Source: Limonium bicolor
Lineage: Eukaryota; Streptophyta; Magnoliopsida; Caryophyllales; Plumbaginaceae
Direction of reading: 5' to 3'
Length of the DNA: 64,000 bases
NCBI GenBank assembly: GCA_023374045.1
Contig: CM041776.1
Location: 144,091,296 to 144,155,295, forward strand
Shown: in pieces, positions 20,424 through 31,286 of the stretch
How positions within the stretch are numbered: the stretch's first letter is position 1
How the letters are laid out: each line of letters begins with the position of its first letter
Position numbers and translations under genes: made by a program
The notes under the pieces: model-generated
Databases searched by the model: none
What the model was told of the DNA's origin: nothing
Seen by the model: the letters and a program-made list of their open reading frames with translations, nothing else

Positions 20424-21919
20424 TGTTACACCCCATCCAAAGCCAATCGTGGTTATCGCAAAACTGAACACTTAATCGAATTCGTCGCAGCAGAAATAAC
20501 ATACACCTGGACCTTGCCACGGTCTGATCGTTAGAATATGCCGGCCTTATCAATTACAACACTTATCCAAAATAATTAAACAACTAAAACATTACCATCC
20601 AAAATACCAACAACCAACCGAGTACAAGTAACTAAGTCATAATCTCAACCTTACATCAGTTTAAATATAAACAGACGGGTGCACAAGCGCAACCCGTACT
20701 CAAAATAAACATCCCATCCTAAGTCTAACCGCTCCTACTCTCGTGGTGCGTCCTCATGGGCCTCTTACCTGCAAGTGTAAAAACAGCCCCCAAAGGGGGT
20801 CAGCACGAATGCTGGTACTCCCTCTCATGGCCCCCAAGCTAACGGGGCTACGACGACTAATTGTCGATAGCATGGAAATTGATTACATACACAAGCATGA
20901 TATGAAGTGCAATAACAATAATCCACATATGAACATGCATAGTTCACAACAATGAACGACTCAAGCGTTCCCTTATCAAGTGGGTTAGTAACCCCCTCCT
21001 TAGTCCTTATTTCCTTAATCTCAGTTCCTTACCTTACCTTAATCATAATCTCAACTTATTCTCAGTATACAAACCATTCCTGGAAGGGAATGGTTGTAGC
21101 TTAATTTCAAACCTGGGATTTAGGTGATCCCACCGCACCATCTTAATGCCACCTACCCTGGACGGGAGTCCAGCGTAGCTGAGCCGACAACCGGCCCTAG
21201 GCTACAAGTCCGAAGACAAGTCCTTAAGCGGAGGGCGGATCTGATACAGATACCGTCCCCCTTTCCTTAGCATGCATGACCGGAGTCAGTCCCGGGTTTC
21301 CTCACTCAAGTTCCAGTTAGTAGTAATCTTAAACACCATGTGTCAGTTAAACCTTAACGGGTATTAACCAACAATCACCAATACTTAACTCTTATTCTTA
21401 ACTCAGTAAGTACTAAACTTGGTTAGTAACAATCTCAAGTCTCGCGGGTTAGTGTAAAGAAAACACATACACAACGAGAACAATTATAACCGGTTGCATG
21501 CTTTATCTTGTCTTAGTCATAGCAATTAAACAGATAGCACACAAGCCGAGGGACACCTCGTTAGCAAGCAGGTCACAAGAAAGATTGTACCGTTCACCGT
21601 CGACGATCGTTTGGTTTATCTCCTTCCAAGTCCCAATTCACCAATCCTAAAACATTCATTCAGTTTTAGGTTATTATTCAATTCAACTCAATACAATTAC
21701 TTAGCCTTCCTAGACATCAACTTTTACTCATTGGTTTTCACTAAGCCTCATGGTTTTTAACTTAACTCCTAAATGCATCATTTCCTCATTATCTATTACA
21801 CTTACTCACCCACTTAATGACCATTACACCCACCAAACATGTCCTTAACAAACTTATAACATCAATACCTAATCATCCCCACCATTTCCCAACCTTAAAC
21901 AAAGTTTTTTTTGGCCAAA

Positions 21920-22185
21920 ACAGCACCGCGTCCGAACTTGTGTCCGAGCTTCCCAAGTTCGGACATAGGTCGAGACTCAAAAGGTGCTATCAGACGTGTG
22001 TCCGAACATGCGTCCGAACTTCCCTAAGTTCGGACATAGGTCGAGGAGAAATCGAAAGAAAAATTTCAAGTGTCCGAACTTCTAAGGTCGGACTGAAGTC
22101 CGGACACTGGCCGAGACTAAGAAAATTAAATCGCAATAGGGCATGTCCGAGCTTCCAAATTCGGACGGAAGTTCGGACATGCCAA
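21920..22185 (-). repeat. Palindromic array in the solo LTR
   Basis: Repeats of tccgaacttg...caagttcggaca with three or four hairpin-forming units. The core differs from E1 but the layout and LTR position match. Confidence 0.8.
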
Positions 22186-23857
22186 AATACCCATCTTCTA
22201 CATCCTTAAACACTTATCTCATTTCTTAGCATGCTCTAACCTCGTTTGGGCATTTAAAACACACCTTAAGCTCTCCACTAAACTCCTTAAATCACTCATC
22301 AATATTCATCTTAGTCATTATTTATTTCCTTGCAATAATGTCAACACTTGTAATGTTTCTCTTTAGGTTTCTAAGTGGTGGTTCACACCTATTATAACCA
22401 CTATGCCAAAATGCTTCCTCACCACTATAACATCATCTCCCAAGCATCTTTCTCCACCTAAAATTCCTTTATGCAACTACTTAAAGTTCCTACACAAATT
22501 TATGCCTCCTTCTTCCAACACATTATCTCCTTTCTACTAGTTTACCCATATTTGCCTAAGTCCTAAATACACTAGTACACTCATTTGGTTCCTATATCTT
22601 CCATGATCATGTCTAGGCCATTCTAACTCATTACACACCTTAAACTCACCCTTTTTCATCAAGACAACCTCTAAAACTTCCTAGGACTTCCTTAGTCATG
22701 AAATCTCCTTAGAACATCTTAAACACTTCGGTTCTCCTCTAAATTTTGCCATGGGTTCTCTAGTATATAGTTACATCCAAACACTTGGTTTTTCACCATC
22801 AAACAACCAAGACCACTCAAATTCTCACACAAACCTTAACACACAATTTACACCAAAACTACACCACATCATATAGTGTAAAACTTAAAATGCTTGGCAC
22901 TTAGGCCCTTAAATGACAATAATCTTAACCACTGAATTTCCACATATATATGCCTTTAACCTGCGAATACACACAACAGGCTCCCATTGAAATAAAATGC
23001 TTCTTGTAATTCACCTTGATATTCTTAAACTATCTCCTTTTCTCTTGCTCCTTAGTCAAAAGTTCGCAAGTATAGTCATTGTTTCTCCTAGGTTTTATAA
23101 CCCCTTTTCCCAATATAAACTCTACACGAAGCTCATCACATATCTAAATCCCATTCCCTTAAACAATAAAACACCTTAAGGTGAGTAATTTACCTTATTC
23201 TTTCACAAGCTCACAAACTTTCCTCCTTAGGTTTTTCCTTGCTCAATCTCGGTCACCACTTAAACTCTCCTTGCCAATGTTCTAACCAATATCCAATGAC
23301 TCCAATGAGTACTAGATAATACATTAACCCTAAGGAACAAACCCTAGGTTTAAAATGTGCTTTAAGGTATTAAGGTGATTGTTTTACCTTGGTTTCTCAA
23401 GACAAGTTGGATATGAAGCAAGAAGGACCTCCTCAATCCTTTGAAGAGTAGAAAACAAGCTAGAACAAGGCATTAAAATGAATCCTCATGAGCATGTATT
23501 TTCGGTCAAGAAGAAAAGTGATGGAAACCTAGATTTTCTTACACTTTCTTTACCTTAAGAGAATGGAGAAGCCAATAGAGTCTCCAAACTTGAATTTCCT
23601 CCTCTAATGGTGGTTTGTCTTGGAACCAAATCAAAGCTCTTGAAGTTTTGAAAAGGTAGAAAGAGAGAGCTTGAGCTAACTAAGAGGAATATGTAATTTG
23701 TTTTGGTTTTGGAGCTAAAATGAGTAAGTAGTGTACAAAGGAAGATGGAGATAGCATGGGGTTGTTCTTCATGTTAATGGAGAAGGGAGAGAGCAGCTCA
23801 AAACCGTGGGAACAAGAGAGAATGAAGAGATGAGGAGAGAGATGATTAAAGGTAGGA

Positions 23858-23873
23858 TATTTATCTTATAAAG
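23858..23873 (-). promoter_or_regulatory. TATA-like region of the solo LTR
   Basis: On the minus strand ctttataagataaatat aligns with the E1 TATA region (tttaaggtataaatat). It is followed by a CT-rich leader-like run. Confidence 0.5.
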
Positions 23874-26202
23874 TAAATAGTAGTTTTGCTTTATAATTCT
23901 TTGTTTACTTAATAACTAATAAAGGTGGTGACTCACCTTGTAAAAACCGGCCCCCATTAAGTAACAAGGGGTACTTAAGTCTTTATTGATCAAATATCTC
24001 ACTTATATTTACTTATGTTATAAACTAGCTTAATTAAATTACTATTCACAAAACAAGGCACATTGTTGTGAAATTTTTGATTTCCCATTGATATAGACTT
24101 CCAAATGTGATACTATATAGTACACATGTTAATTAAAGAGTAATGATGGACATTTAGCCATTCAAAACTCATTTACAAGACAATTTTTCAAAAATGTGCT
24201 TTAAGACTCCTTAAAGCACATTTTGTGTTTTAACTTGTTTTCAAGCTTGGTTTTCTTTGGTAATTGATTTAAAATGACCATTAGGATATTACTAAGGTCT
24301 TAGAACAATATTTGGGTACTCTCCCAAGTCTCTCCAAGCTTAAAGCACGTTTTTGCTTAAACTGCTCTTTTGGTGTTTCCTTATGTTTTCTTTGATTAGA
24401 AATGTTTCTAAGGCATTATTTAGCGTCCTTATATCTTAGTTTATCTTTTAAACACCATATCTAAGTTTGGGGTATTTCAATCAGAAGTCTGTAACTTAAG
24501 CATGTTCAAAGGGCAACCAAAAACATCAGGCATCAGAAGCACAAGTATGTTCAGGCAACAACCAGGAACCGACATTGCTATAGTTTTTACAGATGTAGAG
24601 AAAGGCAACTAATATTCACACAGACAACACAGAAGCATTTCGGTTTAAGGAAGGGTGTACCAGGGAAATGAAGACTAAGTTTCCTGCAAGGTCAAACCCA
24701 TGAACAGAGACAAATGGATTAGCATATACCCTCTCGGTCAACAGAAACTTGGAGGAAATTAAACAGAATGTACGAAGCTTAAGGAATGAGGTTGGGGTTC
24801 TGTTCATGTGAGAACAAGCGTGAACAACCTTGAGAGTTGGGAACAGATTCCTCCTACTCAACTAGGAAACAAACATAAGTGAAATGTAAAATCACATACG
24901 GAAGCATTATCATGAGCGGAAAAGAAAACGAACAACAGTGGGATACGCTTCTGGCCATAGAGGAGGATTTCTTAAGTAGCAATCACAGGGCAGGTTAGAG
25001 AAAAACCAAACTCATGACTGGAAAGGGACCAGTCTGTTACCAGTTGCAGATTATTACTTACAGAAGCATATAGATAAGGAAACTCCCAAACTGGAGACGG
25101 ACCAGTTTCACGATATAATCGGTTGTTTGCGATATAAACATAAACATAAAAGAAAGGGGAAGTATACTGATCCATTACCATACGTATTAAGAGCAAGTGA
25201 CGCTAAAAACAAACAACTTAACATAATCGAAGCGATTGAAATGCCGAAATGAGCAGAAACCGAATAGAAAATTTGTGTCCAAGCATGCCGTATTCGTGGA
25301 CTTCTGAGTCCATACCAGGCCGGATATTCATCCGAGAAAATTAAAGTAGGGTGAGATATGTAAAACAGAACAAGAACGACCGACAACCAGGACCAAGTGA
25401 TTCTGGGTGTAGGTTGCTTATACACATCCATGGAACCCGAGGCATGCAAAACGGAGATTCACAGCTCTGATTTAGGATTTCAACAAGACGAAAGGGAATG
25501 GGAAATGTCGGAAGCGAGAACGATTCTCTGGGCGAAGCGAGACAAACAACGCGAGCTAAACGCAAATAAAAAAAGAGAGAGAGTGACGAAAGGAAATAAA
25601 ACGTTGAGGATGAACTCGTAAGGGGCTTGAAATTGAAAACGTAATGAAGGGAGATGAATCGTAAAGAGAAAAATAGCCACTTGCATGGAGAATTCGATGC
25701 CACTTACTCTGCTGATTCTGGAAAGGGATAGTGTCTGGTCTTTTCTTTTGAACGAGATGGTATGGGGGTTAGTTCGAAGAGACGGGATGAGAGTAGCCAG
25801 AAGTAGTGGTGAGTCGTGAGGTGGTTCTGGGCCGAAAAGAAGAATAAGGTGAGTGGTGATGAACTTCAGACAATGGAACGACGTTGGTGGTGGTTTTCAG
25901 GTGCAAACGTGGAGTAGGTGATGGTGGTGGATGAGTTCGATGAGCAACCAAAGAGACCGGGGAATTCTCGGGATTTCAAACAGAGCTGGGAAGACAAAAG
26001 GAATGAGAATGGGGATTGGTGTCGGCTTCTAAGAACGTGGGTATACTGTAGGGTATTTTGATTGTTTTATAATGGGAGGGTATACAGATGTCAAGCTAGG
26101 GTTTCATTTGGGCTGGATTTTGATTTTGGGTCCCTTGGGCTGTGTCTGGACCGATTGAAAGAGAGAAAGGGAGTAACTAAAAAAAACAAGGCTAAGGTGT
26201 TG

Positions 26203-26278
26203 CTACCGAGTTTCGAACTCGGGTTGCCCAACAACACTCATCACCCCTTACCCGGCTGGACTAAAGCGGAACTCAGCA
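26203..26278 (-). other. tRNA-like sequence 1 (pseudo-tRNA or SINE head)
   Basis: The minus strand has an A-box match (tagtccagccgg) and a B-box-like gagttcgaaactc inside a perfect 5-bp T-stem (ccgag / ctcgg). The length is about 74 nt. The acceptor stem pairs poorly, so this is not a working tRNA gene. Confidence 0.5.
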
Positions 26279-26344
26279 TATGGGCATAGAAGACTACTAA
26301 TATTCTTCGAAACGAGTTAAAATGAAATGAAAACGCCATCTTGC

Positions 26345-26416
26345 TTGCGCCAGGAATCGAACCCGGGTTGGCGAAGTGTCTAGTGGGTACGCTGACCAGT
26401 TACGCTGGATCGACTT
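26345..26416 (-). other. tRNA-like sequence 2 (pseudo-tRNA or SINE head)
   Basis: The minus strand has an A-box-like cagcgtaactgg and a consensus B box, ggttcgattcc. The T-stem is ccggg / cctgg and the length is 72 nt. The acceptor and anticodon stems do not pair. It lies about 70 bp from sequence 1 and may be an old duplicate of it. Confidence 0.55.
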
Positions 26417-27046
26417 TCAGCATATTTGCGGGAGAAATAATACAAGATCTCTCATTTCGACTGGATAACTCTCCTAAAAAGCTGTGCATCCAAAAGAAAA
26501 TATATACAACAAAAAAGAGATGATTAATCTAACAACATAAAAGTATGGAATACAATTAAAAATAAGATTCAAAAAAACGTAACGAGATATAAAAAATAAA
26601 AGAATAGCATATGTACATGAAATAATGAAAATTAATGCTCGTAATGAAGATAAAACACTTAAAATAAAATAGAAAATAATAGTAGTAAAAAAAGGACACA
26701 CGAAATAATAAAAATAGTAACGATAAAACGGAGAAAGTCGACAGGAAATAATAAATAATGGTAAAAGTATAAATCAATCGAGTATATAAAATAATACTAG
26801 GTAATAACAAAACCGTGAAATGTTTTAAAACAAAAGCAACAAAATATGTATACAAAATGAAGCAGGTTAAAACGGATTACGATAAAAGGCTCGTGCTCCC
26901 TTTCTCATAGGAATGTGAGATTTAAAGGCCAGGATAAGTGAATTCCTTTGGTTGAAAACGGGGACGACCGCCTTATTTCTAGAAGCATGTTTATTTCCAT
27001 ATTTTGTGTTTCAAAATAAAATGGGTGAGAATTTTTGGTGTCTACA

Positions 27047-28394
27047 CTTTACTTTTTGTCTGTTAAAACTAACGGTACAACACGAGACTAACAGGTGACG
27101 TGATGGTGTTTATATTTGTCGGTGCTTAAATTCTGAATTGCTAAGTTTCCTGTTTCTCTGAGCAGTACAGCATTCGTCACTGATTTATTTACATGTCCTA
27201 TCTACTGCGAAACGAATGGCTTGGGAAATTTGCAACTTTTACTCTGCACAACACGCATACTGTCTGTGACTCATGAGGAATATCTCGACCCCTGCAAAAC
27301 TTCAAGTGTGAGGAAGAACATCTTCCTCAATCTATAACACCAGGGGAGTCTCATTTCCTAATTTAACTTATTGATGTTCCACCTTTCTTGCGTTGAGGGT
27401 TAATTATTGCATATGCATCCATTATGAGTATAGCATGTTTTGAAAGCTCTTTTCACTGCTTTTTCTATGACCAATGAGGACATTGCTCCTCTTAAGTGTG
27501 AGGAAGGAAAGACCTTTCCCTGAAAACATGCTAGTTGTTCTTTAATGCCACACTCGCTTTTTGCGGCTCTAATGACTGTGCACACCGATAAAATAATTAC
27601 AGGAGCATTTGAAATTAAACCAAGTGACAACCGTAAGAATCGTTTTGCTTGATGAGGTTTGATAAATAATTTTATTTCAAAAATACTCTATTTTTACTGA
27701 AACCAGGTGGATTAGCTGGTTGTGGAAACCAGATTATTTTAGCTTGGGATTTTGGAAATGAAGAGAATGTTTGGAATGAAAAGGATAAGGCAAGGTACTC
27801 CGCTGATAAAAAAAATTCTTTCCTAACAATAGCAGGCCTTGTCTATCCGGTTATTAAGTCTTAAGGGTGCCTTAACACCTATCTACCTAAGGTCTCGGGA
27901 TCTGGGATAGTTGGCCCAACACCATCTCAAGGATAGAGAGAAAAGTCTGGGTTACGGAATAACTCTGCAGAAATTTTCAATATTATCTTGTTTTATACAT
28001 AATTCTTGAAGAGGAATGCTTTTGCTTAAAGAAGAAATAATTGCAGTTAAATTTATGCTTATGATTATGAGTGCATGGTGTTGAAAGGTATTGCGGAATA
28101 AGGCATTACTTCACACCCCTTGTCATCCAAAGGTTAGAGGAATGAAAATTGGTGGAAAGTCCCAAGCTAAGCTAACTTGTTTTCTACAATCTAGTTTCTC
28201 TATGCTTTTACAAAATTGTTCTTCTTTCACTGTTTGTGAAAACCTACCTCTAAAGAGCAAGATTATTCTTTCATTTATCACTTTGTTTGATTTCACCCTG
28301 CACTTGTTTAATTTTGAGATTATGTGACGGTTTTAGAGATATTCTTATTCCTTATTTTGCTTGAGGACAAGCAAAAGCTTAAGTGTGAGTAAGT
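27047..28394 (+). mobile_element. E5: 3' internal region of an Athila-like element
   Basis: Non-coding 3' region ending in a hairpin (gcttg-agga-caagc, 28359-28372) and the purine tract aagcttaagtgtgag before the LTR. The same purine motif aagtgtgagg occurs earlier at about 27304 and 27494, with a perfect 8-bp hairpin at 27309-27329. The rest of the element is cut off at 27046 by the Tat/Ogre-type LTR. Confidence 0.65.
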
Positions 28395-28675
28395 TGATAA
28401 GTGTGAAACATATAAGCTTTTTAGGGCTTAATTACCTTATAATATGTTACAATTTAAGCAATGTTTCCCACTTATTCTGTGTTTTTCCTAAGATTGATGT
28501 TTTGATATGAACTGATGCATTTTATATGCTAAATATAGGAAAAACCCAGAGAAATGAAGATTTTACATCATAAGGATTGCAACACAACAAACGGGGAACA
28601 AATCCGGAAAAAGAGACAAAGATTGGTCACGTCCGGGTCAGAAGAGCCAGATGCAAATCCGGACGTCACACGTCC

Positions 28676-29175
28676 NNNNNNNNNNNNNNNNNNNNNNNNN
28701 NNNNNNNNNNNNNNNNNNNNNNNNNNNNNNNNNNNNNNNNNNNNNNNNNNNNNNNNNNNNNNNNNNNNNNNNNNNNNNNNNNNNNNNNNNNNNNNNNNNN
28801 NNNNNNNNNNNNNNNNNNNNNNNNNNNNNNNNNNNNNNNNNNNNNNNNNNNNNNNNNNNNNNNNNNNNNNNNNNNNNNNNNNNNNNNNNNNNNNNNNNNN
28901 NNNNNNNNNNNNNNNNNNNNNNNNNNNNNNNNNNNNNNNNNNNNNNNNNNNNNNNNNNNNNNNNNNNNNNNNNNNNNNNNNNNNNNNNNNNNNNNNNNNN
29001 NNNNNNNNNNNNNNNNNNNNNNNNNNNNNNNNNNNNNNNNNNNNNNNNNNNNNNNNNNNNNNNNNNNNNNNNNNNNNNNNNNNNNNNNNNNNNNNNNNNN
29101 NNNNNNNNNNNNNNNNNNNNNNNNNNNNNNNNNNNNNNNNNNNNNNNNNNNNNNNNNNNNNNNNNNNNNNNNNNN
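28676..29175. other. Assembly gap (500 N)
   Basis: Exactly 500 undetermined bases, so probably a fixed-size placeholder. It lies inside the ccggac array. Long ORFs of X residues across it are meaningless. Confidence 0.98.
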
Positions 29176-29491
29176 GGATCCGGACGCAAGCCGGACGTGA
29201 CCCAAACTCCAGATCCGAGAGTTATGTGTCTTGTCCGGATCCGGACAACGATCCGGACACAACCCGAGTTTCAGATCCAAAACCGCTGTCTCACGTCCGG
29301 ATCCGGACACAGATCCGGACGTCACACAAAGATGAAAAATAAAAATGCAATCGCGCTGATAATCGGGCTTTCAGCGCAATTATCAGCCGAAAGCAAGTTT
29401 AGCCCATACCTCCTTTAAATTAAGCAGCGGCCATGCTCAATTAATTTCCCCAACTCACCACACCACTAACCTATGTTCCTCCTCTAAAGCC

Positions 29492-29499
29492 TATATAAA
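29492..29499 (+). promoter_or_regulatory. TATA box of the E5 LTR
   Basis: tatataaa followed by a CT-rich leader (29510-29650). Confidence 0.6.
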
Positions 29500-30559
29500 C
29501 TAACTCCTGCTTCATTTCAAATCGTCCCAGACTCTCAGAGTCTAAGCAATACACTCTTCTCCCTCTCTACATATCCTCTCATCCACGACTCGCTCCATCT
29601 CCATTCACAAACTTTTCTCCATAACTCTTCACCCTCACTCACAGACAGAACCTTGCTCACAGCGCTTCAATTACCCGCGTCCGGATTTGACGTCCGGATC
29701 CGGATACAGCCAGAAGAACGCGTCCGGATCTACGTCCGACCCAAGACAGCCGGACGTGACACAGACGAGTGTGGAATTTGCAGAATCGTCGACGGCTTCT
29801 AAAATCAGTTTTTCTGCTAAATCCCTCTATCCTTATGCTGTTTATATTGAGCATTGTTATTTTGTCTATGGCTGAGTAGTCACTTTTAATTTCGGTTTAC
29901 TATGTATCTCTTGAATACTTAGTTCTGAACCTTTGTGATTTTCTGCAGTACAATAGAATAAAGTTCTTTTCCCTTATGAATTCCTAGACTTGTTAATCTG
30001 ATCAATTAAATGAGTTTATCAGTTTGTTAGCTTATAAGTGAGAACTGCGGCTATCAATTGACTACAGGGAAAGAACCTGTTAGTATAGAGATGGTAATTC
30101 CTCTAAACACTAGCTGACCATTAATCTAGACTACACTTAAAGCAATTAGTAAACAGTGGATTCATAACGAGAGTTAGGATTCGGTCTTTGCTAATTAGAA
30201 TTCGTGGAACGGGAGACCGAATACGAGTTATCCTTATTCTAGGGTTTTATTCAGAATTCTGTAGAAATCACTTAGGGGAAGAAATTGCAAACCTAGAGAG
30301 AAGTAGTAAACCGGAATTTCCCTTATCAAACAAAATCAAAACAATTATTTACCTGTTATTTATTGCTTATTGAACTCCTTTACAATATTCACCATCACAT
30401 AAAAAAACCCCCAATTTCCTGTTATTTTTATTGTTCTTGTTTGTAAGTATAAATTAAACTAGCCACTGCCTCCTTGGATTCGATACTCAGGGAATACTCC
30501 GAGATTTAAACTTGCTATAATCGACCGGTACACTTGCCGTTAGGTTAAACCCCCCAACA

Positions 30560-31286
30560 ACAATTTACCGTTAGGCTTTACCCCAACAGACGTAGTAAAC
30601 AGTGAGGGGTTGTATATCCCCTGTCCTAAAAGGACGTACTTGGCGGTGGGGGCCATCTCTCCCAGTTGATTTGATTCCACTCTTGAGTTATGGGTTCTTG
30701 GATCTCTTCTTTTATTCCTAGTCCTTGTGACTACTTGCGTTTTCCTATTCCTAACTGAAACTGAATCTAACACAAACAATGGATGTACACTAACTTATGG
30801 TGTGATTCTTCTGATTGATTAACTTTAACTTTCTGTTATGTATTACTTTCGCAACTTGTTATCTTGACTTGGTGATCTTTGAAGTGCCTTGTTCCTCTGT
30901 GTGGTTTTAAGTGATTGTATTCAAGCTATTATTTATTTAAGAGTTGTATTATAAGTTTGTTTTTGGAGGATCGTACCAGTTCCATTCCAGGGAACTGACC
31001 CACCCCTCTCGGGGTGGGCTGCTTGGTTTTATCTTGCAGGTACGAGTAATTATACAAGTGGCCACGAAGAGAACAAGTGATTGGGATTGGATTAGGTTTT
31101 GTGGAGAGCTTATGTGTTTTATTACTGTTTTATTTTTGTTAAGTTTTCTCGAGGTTCAGACCGTGACTGTTGTTATCTTTCAAGTTGTAAATTGGTGACG
31201 TTTGGTGCCGGGTGTTTGGAACCCGATGGTCTGTACGCCTTTAGTATTTTATTTCCGCTATAAATATGTTAAATCGGGGCGTTACA
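30560..31286 (+). mobile_element. E7: 3' end of a Tekay-like LTR
   Basis: It ends cggggcgttaca and has the E1-like order of a gacccacccctctcggggtggg hairpin, ttgcaggta and a late cagaccgtgac motif. E5 seems to have inserted into it. Its own insertion into the E2 LTR removed or displaced the outer roughly 170 bp of that LTR. Confidence 0.5.

Larger units (their letters stand above)
20424..24479 (-). mobile_element. Solo LTR related to E1, minus strand (4056 bp)
   Basis: On the minus strand it starts tgaaatacccc at 24479 and ends gggtgtaaca at 20424. It is flanked on both sides by a perfect 5-bp duplication, atcag (20419-20423 and 24480-24484). No internal region is present. It shares with the E1 3' LTR the U3 hairpin, the stretch around the atagtacacatgtt motif, and a palindromic array. 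It formed by recombination between the two LTRs of a full element. Confidence 0.95.
24480..27046 (-). mobile_element. Tat/Ogre-type LTR, segment 3 of 3 (5' end)
   Basis: The minus strand starts tgtagacaccaaaaattctc at 27046, a start I associate with Tat-lineage LTRs. The segment holds two tRNA-like sequences (26203-26278 and 26345-26416) and an A-rich stretch at 26490-26880. Overlapping ORFs here have no family signature and I reject them. Confidence 0.65.
28395..30559 (+). repeat. E5 3' LTR (Athila-like, contains assembly gap)
   Basis: It starts tgataagtgtgaaacat, homologous to the E6 LTR start on the other strand (tgataagtgcaaaacat). The proposed end is ccccccaaca. It holds tccggatccggac arrays on both sides of a TATA box. 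The exact end is uncertain by a few bases. Confidence 0.65.

Noticed and set aside
24616..26289. Several short ORFs in the third Tat/Ogre-type LTR segment
   Set aside because: They overlap each other on both strands, lack motifs, and lie within an LTR.
26203..26416. Functional tRNA genes
   Set aside because: Acceptor and anticodon stems do not pair, although the Pol III boxes are good.
28554..29418. Long ORFs of 180-260 residues
   Set aside because: They are mostly undetermined residues across the 500-N gap.
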